Shown here piece after piece: positions 8,347 through 14,158 of a stretch of 40,273 nucleotides of DNA; within the stretch, counting starts at the first letter, position 1, and each line of letters starts with the position of its first letter. Below the pieces are notes generated by a model. It saw only the letters and a program-made list of their open reading frames with translations. It was not told where the DNA came from and searched no databases. This DNA comes from Carboxydothermus pertinax. GTDB lineage: Bacteria > Bacillota > Z-2901 > Carboxydothermales > Carboxydothermaceae. The DNA lies in NCBI RefSeq assembly GCF_001950255.1, contig NZ_BDJK01000041.1, positions 242 to 40,514 on the forward strand, given 5' to 3'. The position numbers and the translations under genes are program-made.

Positions 8347-8388
8347 TCATAAAAAAGAAAAATTCCCGGAATCAATCCGGGGAATTTT
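8347..8388 (-). terminator. Rho-independent terminator of the hicA-hicB-secB operon
   Basis: On the minus strand AAAATTCCCCGGA and TCCGGGAATTTT pair around a short loop, followed by TCTTTTTT. The stop codon of the SecB-like gene (8372-8374) lies in the loop, so the hairpin overlaps the coding end. Confidence 0.75.
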
Positions 8389-8791
8389 CGTTATCGTCTT
8401 CTTCATATGGATTAAAAGGGGGCAGTATCAAAGGTGGCCCATTAAGCATTTTTTCTGTTATAAATCCAACCACTAGAGAAATAAACGGGAATAATGGTTC
8501 TGCTAAATAGTTCTTATCTTTTTCCAATTCTTCTTCATTTACTAACGCATTAGCAGAATAATAACCAATAACCTCCAGTTTAAAAGCAAGTAAATCCGGG
8601 ACAAAACTAATTTTTTCAGATACCTTAACTATAAACTTCTTATCGCTTAAAACTTCAATATTAATTGATGGTTTTTCTCTTTTTAAACTAAACTTTTTGC
8701 TTCCTTTTGAATTTTCGTTAGTTTCTTTAGTTAAGTAAGCATTAATTTCTTGAATCTTTATTGTTCTTAAAGAATATTTTAATTTACTCAT
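8372..8791 (-). CDS. SecB-like chaperone of a toxin-antitoxin-chaperone module
   Basis: 139 aa. The C-terminal half has SecB-family features: FKLEVIGYYSA, then LFPFISLVVGFITEKM and the characteristic proline-rich end GPPLILPPFNPYE. The N-terminal half is strand-rich as expected. SecB-like proteins in Gram-positives are rarely general export chaperones; they are known as the third component of TAC systems, where they protect and fold a chaperone-addicted antitoxin. Here the gene overlaps the hicB-like gene by 8 bp, which supports that role. The acidic tail EEDDNENSPD is unremarkable. I rate the SecB call likely but made by eye. Confidence 0.7.
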   Translation of the reverse strand: MSKLKYSLRTIKIQEINAYLTKETNENSKGSKKFSLKREKPSINIEVLSDKKFIVKVSEKISFVPDLLAFKLEVIGYYSANALVNEEELEKDKNYLAEPLFPFISLVVGFITEKMLNGPPLILPPFNPYEEDDNENSPD

Positions 8792-9353
8792 AGCTTTCCT
8801 CCATTTTTTCTGATACTGTCATATTCCCAGAAAACTCTATGTTCTCGAGAGACGAAAAAACATTTCTGTTTCTTGCTGGCCATAGCTCATCATACTTCAC
8901 ATAAGAGTTTTTTGGCAGATAATCTTCTTTTCGATAATAATAGTATCCTGAAATATCACGTTTTGTCTTTGACCTTTCTGTCAACTTTCCAAAGTTAAAA
9001 GATAACAAAGATAAAATAAATTGATTTAGGCTTACTCCCTCTTTTTTAGCGTATCGGACTAATTGTTTATGCAATGATTTAGGCATTCTTAAAGTAAATT
9101 TCCCGCTGTATTCATCGCTATCTTTTTCAGGCAAAGGAATTTTTTGTCCTCGTTTAATAGCAACTTCAAGCCAAGAAAGTTTAGCGTCATTAACATTTGC
9201 AAGTGCTTCCTCTGGAGTTTCCCCATCGGACATGCAACCCGGTAAATCAGGAATTTCTGCAAGCCAGCCACCTCCATCTTCCGGAGAAAGCTTCCGTAAA
9301 ACAATAGGATAATCCTGGTTCATGAAAAATTCCAAAGTTTTATCAAAATCCAT
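8784..9353 (-). CDS. hicB: HicB-family antitoxin with ribbon-helix-helix domain and long C-terminal extension
   Basis: 189 aa. The N-terminal partial RNase H-like HicB fold is clear: GGGWLAEIPDLPGCMSDGET, then PEEALANVNDAKLSWLEVAI. A ribbon-helix-helix DNA-binding stretch follows (GKFTLRMPKSLHKQLVRYAK, then KEGVSLNQFILSLL). Beyond it are some 65 extra residues rich in tyrosine and charged residues (about 125-189). In TAC systems an added C-terminal segment (chaperone-addiction sequence) makes the antitoxin need its SecB-like partner; this extension is a good candidate. AAGGAGG precedes ATG 9353. The protein should neutralise HicA and autorepress the operon. Confidence 0.85.
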   Translation of the reverse strand: MDFDKTLEFFMNQDYPIVLRKLSPEDGGGWLAEIPDLPGCMSDGETPEEALANVNDAKLSWLEVAIKRGQKIPLPEKDSDEYSGKFTLRMPKSLHKQLVRYAKKEGVSLNQFILSLLSFNFGKLTERSKTKRDISGYYYYRKEDYLPKNSYVKYDELWPARNRNVFSSLENIEFSGNMTVSEKMEESYE

Positions 9354-9372
9354 AATTTTAACCTCCTTTCAA

Positions 9373-9621
9373 CTAATCATCAATAATATTTTCAAGAAGT
9401 TGTATAAGCTTTCTAATATATACTGCTTTCACTCTATTATTATGTACAGGAACGGTAACATTATTTTCCATGTCTTCCGGATGATATACTACCCAGTGAC
9501 TTCCCTTAGAACCTTTTACGATATAACAACCGTAATGTTCCAAAATTGTTTTGAGCTGATCCCATTTAGCTTCAGTTGGATTATTAAGTATTCTTTGGAA
9601 CCGCTTCTTTATTTTTGACAC
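9373..9621 (-). CDS. hicA: HicA-family mRNA interferase toxin
   Basis: 82 aa, the usual HicA length, with a dsRNA-binding-like fold: LKTILEHYGCYIVKGSKGSH (catalytic His in GSH), WVVYHPEDMENNVTVPVHNN, and a final helix YIRKLIQLLENI. HicA cleaves mRNA and is inhibited by HicB. GTG 9621 is chosen as start because GGGGGAG lies six bases before it and the product has normal length; the frame is open upstream to GTG 9669 without a better site. The stop is 19 bp before hicB. Order toxin-antitoxin-chaperone in one operon. Confidence 0.85.
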   Translation of the reverse strand: MSKIKKRFQRILNNPTEAKWDQLKTILEHYGCYIVKGSKGSHWVVYHPEDMENNVTVPVHNNRVKAVYIRKLIQLLENIIDD

Positions 9622-9678
9622 CCAACTCTCCCCCATAAAAATTTCACATGCCACCATATTTGATACCACTACTATAAT

Positions 9679-9707
9679 ACAATAACACGGTCATACTAAT
9701 AAATCAA
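9679..9707 (-). promoter_or_regulatory. Probable promoter of the hicA operon
   Basis: On the minus strand TTGATT (9707-9702), 17 bases, then TATTGT (9684-9679), about 58 bp before the chosen hicA start. Confidence 0.45.
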
Positions 9708-9797
9708 GTTAAAGTAAGTATTTGTTGCTTCTTTAGCAACCACCTCTTAACAATAGAAAATGCTGGTAATACCGGAGTATAAGGAATAGTGTTACAG

Positions 9798-9914
9798 GAA
9801 GGAGTTGTTTTGTTTTTAACAGTTTTTTTAAGCAATGGGGCGGACGCGAAAGGAAGATTAATGGACGGGAAAGTATGGAGCCAATATCCTGAATTTGCAA
9901 TCGTACCAGTATAA
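9798..9914 (+). pseudogene. C-terminal remnant of a phage Gp37/Gp68-like (DUF5131) protein
   Basis: One frame gives FFKQWGGR and the next gives KGRLMDGKVWSQYPE before TAA 9912-9914. FKQWGG followed by GR.LDG..W.E.P is the typical end of the radical-SAM-like Gp37/Gp68 (DUF5131) family; a single frameshift near 9850 separates the two parts. A 34-codon frame from TTG 9810 behind GGAAGGAG would include only the second part. The bulk of the gene is absent. Confidence 0.5.
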
Positions 9915-9957
9915 AAAACCCCTTGGTTTACCTTGAAGACCAGGGGTTTTATGTTTT
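9915..9957 (+). terminator. Rho-independent terminator
   Basis: AAAACCCCTTGGT (9915-9927) pairs, with one bulged T, with ACCAGGGGTTTT (9939-9950), followed by ATGTTTT. It terminates the Gp37-like remnant. Confidence 0.75.
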
Positions 9958-10441
9958 GTGCGCTAAACTTTCGAATTTTTTGCCGTTACCCTTTGATAGT
10001 CTTAGAGAAAACAATCATAAAAGTTGTTAATTAGGTTTTAATCTAACCTTTTTGGGGTGGAAAGCTTGGAGGGACTGGGGTGCGTAACGGTTTGCGGGTC
10101 TGCAGTTTGGAGAGGGCCCGCCGGAAGGAGCGGCTACGGTGTCTGTTCAAAATTTTTGACCCTGTTTGCTGGACAGTTCGACTAAAATCTACAAAAAATA
10201 CCCGTTGCGTTTTTTGTTGCTATATGTTACTTTACAGGATAAATTTGCAGGTAGCGGAAGAAAAGGAAGGCGAGGAGGTGGCATTGGTTAAGATAGGGCG
10301 GTAGATTTTGCGGGTATTTGGTTGACCGGTTGGGTTGAGAAGGGAAAAATGATGGCAGGGGAAATTTCAAAATTCAGGCGGCATCCATTTATTGCAGGAC
10401 TTGGTGAATTAAAGAACTAAAGTGAACGAGGAGGTATTCAG
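9958..10441. other. Non-coding or degenerate stretch
   Basis: No recognisable gene. A 74-codon frame at 10080-10304 has low-quality composition and no family look. A 23-codon frame, ATG 10349 to TAA 10420 (SKFRRHPFIAGLGELKN), has a weak ribosome site and may be the end of a lost gene. Base composition is richer in G than the island to the left. Confidence 0.35.
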
Positions 10442-10477
10442 ATGAAATCGGTTAAGAAAAAGTGGGGGTTGCTCTAA
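10442..10477 (+). CDS. Possible 11-codon leader peptide
   Basis: GAGGAGGT at 10429-10436 precedes ATG 10442, which encodes MKSVKKKWGLL and stops one base before the ATG of the next gene. This is the best ribosome site in the area, so the larger gene may be translated by coupling to this short frame. It could equally be the frameshifted start of that gene. Confidence 0.35.
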   Translation: MKSVKKKWGLL

Positions 10478-10478
10478 C

Positions 10479-10763
10479 ATGAGCGTATCCGGCGGTACCC
10501 CTAACTTGGACCGCGTTCTTAGCGAGTTCAGTGAAGAAGAATATGAGGGTTTCAAGCAGTTCATGCGCTGGATACCTGATAACCATGACAGGCTTTGGGC
10601 CGAACCCAAACTGGCCCGCGAACGCTTGGTAGAGGTCTTCAAGTATCTCGTGCCAACCAGAGGCGAAGAGGACTTGGAACGGATTTTTGAGGCTCTCGCT
10701 AAAGATGCACCCGGGATGCCTATCTTAAAGCTGTTTAACAAAAAATCAAGAAAAAAGGGTTAA
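10479..10763 (+). CDS. Hypothetical protein (94 aa)
   Basis: Unrecognised, mostly helical, charged protein with NLDRVLSEFSEEEYEGFKQF, RERLVEVFKYLVPTRGEEDL and ERIFEALAKDAPGMPILKLF, ending in a basic tail. Codon use and amino-acid balance look like a real gene. ATG 10479 has only GGGGGTTG upstream; translation probably depends on the 11-codon frame that ends at 10477. No membrane segment or catalytic motif. Its neighbours are debris, so it may be an orphan from a lost phage or plasmid segment. Confidence 0.5.
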   Translation: MSVSGGTPNLDRVLSEFSEEEYEGFKQFMRWIPDNHDRLWAEPKLARERLVEVFKYLVPTRGEEDLERIFEALAKDAPGMPILKLFNKKSRKKG

Positions 10764-11155
10764 TGTTCAAACCTGCGCAGCGAAATCGCCGATAAAGTGG
10801 ATAACTTGCCGACCTGGCAGATGTTCTGCTGAAAGCTATCGAAAATCAAATCACAGGTGGTCTCAACGGGATCGGCGTTTCTTACTCCACGGCAAAGGCT
10901 GTAGGTTACTACATTCGACTATTTGTTCTGATTTGCGGACGGCGGGGCAGGCGCTCCTGGTGGCGGGGAGCGCCTGCGCCATGGCTGTCCCGCCTATACT
11001 GGCAGGCCGGTTCCTGGCATAGGAGTATAGACTCTCGTAATCATTGATCTGATCGTTCCCGGCGACCCCATACCGTTCATTCCATTTAGTGTGCAAAAAA
11101 CAAGTCCCTCTCCCCTTTCTGATCCCTTGACTCTATTCAATATGGAGTGATGACG
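10764..11155. other. GC-rich degenerate stretch with a perfect 11-bp hairpin
   Basis: More GC-rich than the rest of the window. One short frame (ADVLLKAIENQITGGLNGIG, then VSYSTAKAVGYYIRLF) looks once-coding but has no start and degenerates. GCAGGCGCTCC (10947-10957) and GGAGCGCCTGC (10967-10977) form a perfect inverted repeat with a nine-base loop and no T-run, so it is not a simple terminator. No gene called. Confidence 0.35.
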
Positions 11156-11323
11156 ATGTCTGGAGAGCGAGAGTATTTTTACATTGGAGACAGGAACAAG
11201 AGCACCCGTGGTATTAAGGGCATCAGCGGTATATGGAAGTCTGTTCTTGAATATGGTGTATTCTCGGCTTCCCATTTTGAAGCTCGCTTTCCCGATGACC
11301 CTGCCTTGAGTGAAGGGAAATAA
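11156..11323 (+). CDS. Small hypothetical protein (55 aa)
   Basis: SGEREYFYIGDRNKSTRGIK and then GISGIWKSVLEYGVFSASHF, EARFPDDPALSEGK. GGAG at 11144-11147 suits ATG 11156; ATG 11150 in the same frame is too close to it. The amino-acid sequence is well balanced and looks coding, but no family is recognised. It could be a complete small protein or the C-terminus of a lost gene. Confidence 0.4.
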   Translation: MSGEREYFYIGDRNKSTRGIKGISGIWKSVLEYGVFSASHFEARFPDDPALSEGK

Positions 11324-11655
11324 ATTTTATTGTTGGGGGTGTCTTTGGTGATTATAAAAGATGTGTTTACTGAACAATACGTGGAGTTAAGTTTTTCTCA
11401 TTTTAAAGGAGAAAGTATCGTTTTTTTATAAGGTTTAGTACTCCCCTTGGTAACATTAAAGTTAATTCTAAAAAACATTTTTCTTTTGCCTATATTTCTT
11501 AAAATCATAAAAAGTCATCAAAATAAATCACCCCAAATATTTTGTAAAAATTATAGCAAAATATTTGGGGTCTAAAAAGGCTAAGCCGCTGATTTATTTT
11601 GAAAAATTTCTGGGGATTTCTGAGAAGATAATTTGCAAAATAACATCTTGTGAAA
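11324..11655. other. Degenerate stretch including second copy of the minus-strand remnant
   Basis: A 27-codon frame from GTG at about 11349 (IIKDVFTEQYVELSFSHFKG) ends at TAA near 11431 and may be the start of a lost gene. Minus strand 11645-11500 carries the PQIFCYNFYKIFGVIYFDDF remnant that is also at 7331-7480. No intact gene. Confidence 0.35.
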
Positions 11656-11785
11656 GAGAACGAGAACTATAGACTTTTGCCATCACAGGTTGCCCAGCAA
11701 ACGCTGATTTCTGAAAATGAAGCATTTAAATTTTTTCTGGGTATTCTAAAAGGCAAAAAAGAAGGAAAGGTAGATGAAAATGCGT
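11656..11785 (+). pseudogene. tnpB: TnpB (IS605/IS607-type) N-terminal fragment
   Basis: The frame reads NYRLLPSQVAQQTLISENEA and then FKFFLGILKGKKEGK, the start region of TnpB proteins (YKxLPSQVAQQxL, then F..FF..LK.KK). No start codon or remainder is present. The following DNA glycosylase gene begins inside the 3' end of this fragment in another frame, so the fragment may now only supply its ribosome site. Confidence 0.6.
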
Positions 11786-12214
11786 TTATGGTCTATACAT
11801 CCAAAATATCTTGATACAAAAGGGTTGCTTGCCCTCTGGAGAGAGGGACTTCTTGCTAAAAAGGTTTTAGAAGGAAAGACAAAAGGATACAGAAATCATC
11901 CTCAACTTGAAAGATTTAAAAAATCTACATATCCCTTGCTTTATCTAAACGCTTATCTTTATCAAGTTTATTTAGAAGCGAAAAGTAGAGGTTATAATTT
12001 TGACCAAAGCAAAATTGAGGTAGTAAACTTCCTTCCTCCAATCCCTGTTACTATTGGACAGATAAAATACGAATTTGAACATCTGTTAAATAAACTTATT
12101 ATAAGGGATAAAAATCGGTACAGCAAAATAAAAAACACAACCGAAATTTCTGTAAATCCAGTTTTTAAAATAATTCCTGGAGAAGTGGAAGGATGGGAAA
12201 AAATGAATAAATAG
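11774..12214 (+). CDS. Pyrimidine-dimer DNA glycosylase (endonuclease V / DenV type)
   Basis: 146 aa protein of the T4 endonuclease V family, which recognises UV-induced cyclobutane pyrimidine dimers, cuts the glycosyl bond and nicks the backbone as the first step of base excision repair. The N-terminus MRLWSIHPKYLDTKGLLALW, followed by REGLLAKKVLEGKTKGYRNH and PQLERFK, is diagnostic. The family glutamate and arginine of the active site lie in this region. GGAAAGG precedes ATG 11774; ATG 11780 gives the more usual MRLWS start. The C-terminal half (YKIR-type linker to GEVEGW) is less conserved. It stands alone among debris, so it has probably been carried in with mobile DNA. Confidence 0.8.
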   Translation: MKMRLWSIHPKYLDTKGLLALWREGLLAKKVLEGKTKGYRNHPQLERFKKSTYPLLYLNAYLYQVYLEAKSRGYNFDQSKIEVVNFLPPIPVTIGQIKYEFEHLLNKLIIRDKNRYSKIKNTTEISVNPVFKIIPGEVEGWEKMNK

Positions 12215-12348
12215 GTAAATTTACTGTTACCTGTGAAAAGTTCTTTACGATTTTTCGGTTACATCCATGGTAACAAGGTAACGATCAGATTATCGACAGA
12301 TATAATGAGTATATAAACAGAAGTGGGCGCTTTCAGCCTCACCTATCT

Positions 12349-12427
12349 CCCCGACTTTGTCAGTTAAAATCCTGTAACCCTTGAAAAATGGGCATCTTTA
12401 TCCCTGAAGATGCGCAAATTGTCCCTA
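12349..12427. repeat. 79-bp direct repeat, copy A
   Basis: CCCGACTTTGTCAGTTAAAA at its left and GGCATCTTTATCCCTGAAGA further right recur at 12859-12937 with few differences. Each copy contains an inverted repeat, GCATCTT and AAGATGC around an eight-base loop (12392-12413 here). The two copies flank the coiled-coil gene in the same orientation. Confidence 0.75.
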
Positions 12428-12524
12428 CATCTTCGTCTAAAAAGATTTAGGCAAGTTCATTTAAAAAGTTTTAAAAATATGTTATGATTTTCTTGAAGAT
12501 ACCATAATCTCAGGTGGTGATTTT

Positions 12525-12839
12525 ATGTCTGTTGACCAAGCTAAAATTGAAGCCCGTTTAGACCAGATAACTAATATGCTTACCGAATTAATTCGCATTG
12601 TAGGAAACAACAATGCCGCCATTGAAGAATTAAGAAGTGACATGAAGGAACTAAGACAGGATGTAGATGTATTAAAAAGTGATGTTGCCGAACTTAAAAG
12701 TGATGTTGCTACCTTAAAAAAGGATATGCAGGAAGTAAAAGAAACTCTTAAAGAACATACCGAAAAATTAGACTATGCCCTGTTTAAGCTTGCAAACCAC
12801 GATGCCGATATTTTTAATCTGAAAAGAATAAAGCCGTAA
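12525..12839 (+). CDS. Coiled-coil protein (104 aa)
   Basis: Almost wholly a predicted coiled coil: EARLDQITNMLTELIRIVGN, then repeated heptad-like units (ELRSDMKELRQDVDVLKSDV, ELKSDVATLKKDMQEVKETL), ending in KLANHDADIFNLKRI. Such short proteins are common in thermophilic Firmicutes and have no assigned role. AGGTGGTGATTTT precedes ATG 12525. A TTGA..TATGAT-like promoter can be read around 12455-12490 (TATGAT at 12483-12488). The gene with its promoter sits exactly between two direct repeats, so it may be a mobile or duplicated cassette. Confidence 0.65.
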   Translation: MSVDQAKIEARLDQITNMLTELIRIVGNNNAAIEELRSDMKELRQDVDVLKSDVAELKSDVATLKKDMQEVKETLKEHTEKLDYALFKLANHDADIFNLKRIKP

Positions 12840-12858
12840 ATTATTAAAAAAGACCTGC

Positions 12859-12937
12859 CCCGACTTTGTCAGTTAAAATCTTGGAATGCTTGCAAAAGGG
12901 GCATCTTTATCCCTGAAGATGCGCAAATTGTCCCTAT
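12859..12937. repeat. 79-bp direct repeat, copy B
   Basis: Second copy of 12349-12427, offset 510 bp, same orientation, including the GCATCTT/AAGATGC hairpin. Confidence 0.75.
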
Positions 12938-13171
12938 TCGTTATAACGGACTTTTAATTTTTGACCGCTGATGAAGTATTTTCTGATTTAAGGTCAAGAC
13001 TTGCTAATAAGGTAGATGCTGGTATATCAGCCGATTAAATCCCTAGATGCAGAAGATAGAGTATTACCGGTAAAAAGTTATTTGAAGCTTTACGTGGTCA
13101 CTGAAGATAAAGTAGAAATCCATGGAATTCTTGACAGTAACCTTATAAATCTGATTAAATTAAAAGTGTAG
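12938..13171 (+). other. Coding remnant upstream of the CRISPR-Cas control region
   Basis: One frame carries LTADEVFSDLRSRLANKVDA and stops; another carries EDRVLPVKSYLKLYVVTEDK and then VEIHGILDSNLINLIKLKV, ending at TAG 13169-13171. Both look once-coding, but there is no start and the family is not recognised. The promoter proposed for the crRNA-like RNA lies in the end of this remnant. Confidence 0.35.
13131..13159 (+). promoter_or_regulatory. Candidate promoter of the crRNA-like RNA
   Basis: Consensus -35 TTGACA at 13131-13136 and an AT-rich -10 region (ATTAAAT, 13154-13160) at 17-18 bp spacing. The start of transcription would fall near 13167, right at the first degenerate repeat (13170). 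Confidence 0.5.
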
Positions 13172-13258
13172 TTTAATAGAACCATAATGGGATGGAAATA
13201 GAGGAGGGTGATTATTTACCCTTGTAGTTTTTTAATTGAACCAAAATTGGGTTTTTTA
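13167..13258 (+). ncRNA. Candidate CreR/CreA-like crRNA-like guide (degenerate repeat - spacer - degenerate repeat)
   Basis: 13170-13199 is a degenerate copy of the array repeat: 25 of 30 positions agree, including the block AATAGAACCA and the 3' handle region GGGATGGAAA. Next comes a spacer-like stretch of about 29 bases from 13200, then a much weaker second repeat (TTTTAATTGAACCA at 13230-13243 and GGG at 13249-13251) ending in TTTTTT. The spacer-like bases 1-19 match 13341-13359 in the cas 5' region with mismatches only at 6, 12 and 18 (and none elsewhere up to 19). Type I crRNAs flip out every sixth base, so pairing would be uninterrupted in practice. Known family: crRNA-like RNAs that direct Cascade to repress cas genes (CreR) or a toxin (CreA). 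That this one does so is inference. Confidence 0.65.
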
Positions 13259-13262
13259 GGTA

Positions 13263-13291
13263 TTGACAAATTTTTATTTCTATTGTAAATA
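13263..13291 (+). promoter_or_regulatory. Probable cas operon promoter
   Basis: TTGACA (13263-13268), 17 bases, TAAATA (13286-13291); predicted start near 13298. It is the best promoter between the crRNA-like element and cas4. Confidence 0.65.
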
Positions 13292-13337
13292 TTTAGTTAA
13301 GTAGGTTTCTTATTTTATTTTTTTATTCTTAATTGAA

Positions 13338-13359
13338 CCAAGAGGCGGGTGTTTATTAA
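13338..13359 (+). promoter_or_regulatory. Putative Cascade target site (CCA PAM plus protospacer-like match)
   Basis: CCA at 13338-13340 is followed by AGAGGCGGGTGTTTATTAA (13341-13359), which matches spacer-like bases 13200-13218 except at positions 6, 12 and 18. CCA is a usual I-B type PAM (CCW) and is on the correct side. The site is about 45-60 bases downstream of the predicted cas transcription start, where bound Cascade would block elongation. Bases 13331-13340 (AATTGAACCA) also resemble the repeat core. Confidence 0.6.
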
Positions 13360-13543
13360 AAATACGAGGACTAAAAAGTTTACCAAAAGTTCATTTATAC
13401 AAAAAATGCCTTTTAAAATTTTTAAAAATCCAAAAGACTCGAGGATCGTAATTTCTGGGGAAAAAAGGTACTGTTTTATTAGCGGGGTAATGCTTCGCTA
13501 TATTTTCCGTCAGTATTTCATAGCGTTTTTACCAGAAAAGTAA
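13349..13543 (+). CDS. Small basic ORF beginning inside the putative Cascade target
   Basis: GTG 13349 starts within the protospacer-like site and encodes 64 aa: a strongly basic first half (FIKNTRTKKFTKSSFIQKMP) and an aromatic, hydrophobic end (GVMLRYIFRQYFIAFLPEK). AGAGGCGG just upstream is a passable ribosome site. The composition is odd and no family is recognised, so it may be chance. If expressed, it would be the first gene repressed by the crRNA-like guide, which is the arrangement of a CreT-type toxin. It is in the position usually held by cas6, but shows no Cas6 features such as a glycine-rich loop. Confidence 0.3.
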   Translation: MFIKNTRTKKFTKSSFIQKMPFKIFKNPKDSRIVISGEKRYCFISGVMLRYIFRQYFIAFLPEK

Positions 13544-13637
13544 AATATTTTGGAAAATTTTTTGGTCGACTAATTTTAATATTTTTCCTGGGTATATAAA
13601 AATGGCTGAAAAAACAATCTTTTTAAAAGGTGAAAAT

Positions 13638-14144
13638 ATGTTGGACGATATAAATGATATTGAACTTGGAGGACTTGAGGTAAATTACTATACAGTTTGT
13701 CCACGAAAACTCTGGCTATATGCTCGATATATCCGTCAGGAAAGGGTCCATGACCGGGTAGAGCTTGGTCGATTCGTTCACGAAGAGTCCTATCGGCGTT
13801 TTAAGAAAGAATTGGAAATAGGTTCTGTAAAAATTGATCTTTTAGAAGATGGGGCGGTTTGCGAGGTAAAATTATCATCAAAAATGGAAGAAGCTCATTT
13901 ATGGCAGCTGTACTACTACCTTTATTATTTAAAACGAAAAGGATTTTCCGCAGTTAAAGGCATCCTTTTATTTCCCAAAGAAAAGAAGCGAAAGGAAGTA
14001 GTCTTAACCGCAGAAGTGGAAAAAAAGTTATCCCAAATAATTGCCGAAATTATTCAGTTAAAAAAGGAAATGTTTCCACCGGAAAAAATCAGAAAATTAA
14101 GTTTTTGCAAAAAATGTGCTTATTTTGAATTTTGTTACGCTTGA
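13638..14144 (+). CDS. cas4: Cas4 exonuclease of the adaptation machinery
   Basis: 168 aa RecB-like nuclease with an iron-sulfur cluster; Cas4 selects PAM-bearing prespacers and trims them for Cas1-Cas2. Visible: GGLEVNYYTVCPRKLWLY with the first cluster cysteine (C21), the conserved His (H48), nuclease motif IDLLEDGAVCEVKLS (D67, E76, K78), motif QLYYYLYYLKRKG (Q90), and the C-terminal triad CKKCAYFEFC (C157, C160, C166). AAAAGGTGA lies five bases before ATG 13638, which gives the normal N-terminus; ATG 13602 in frame has no ribosome site. First cas gene here, ending 14 bp before cas8. In most Tneap-type loci cas4 stands just before cas1, so this position is unusual. Confidence 0.95.
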   Translation: MLDDINDIELGGLEVNYYTVCPRKLWLYARYIRQERVHDRVELGRFVHEESYRRFKKELEIGSVKIDLLEDGAVCEVKLSSKMEEAHLWQLYYYLYYLKRKGFSAVKGILLFPKEKKRKEVVLTAEVEKKLSQIIAEIIQLKKEMFPPEKIRKLSFCKKCAYFEFCYA

Positions 14145-14158
14145 AAGGAGGTGAGAGG

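Noticed and set aside
10080-10304. 74-codon plus-strand frame
   Set aside because: Arginine- and cysteine-rich composition typical of chance frames in G-rich DNA; no family look.
10994-11275. 93-codon minus-strand frame, and the 77-codon one at 10863-11096
   Set aside because: No ribosome site, poor composition, and overlap with a better-looking plus-strand frame at 11156-11323.
13171-13200. Treating the degenerate repeat as a plain leftover of the array
   Set aside because: A leftover would not explain the promoter placed directly before it, the guide-target match with mismatches only at every sixth position, and the CCA PAM.
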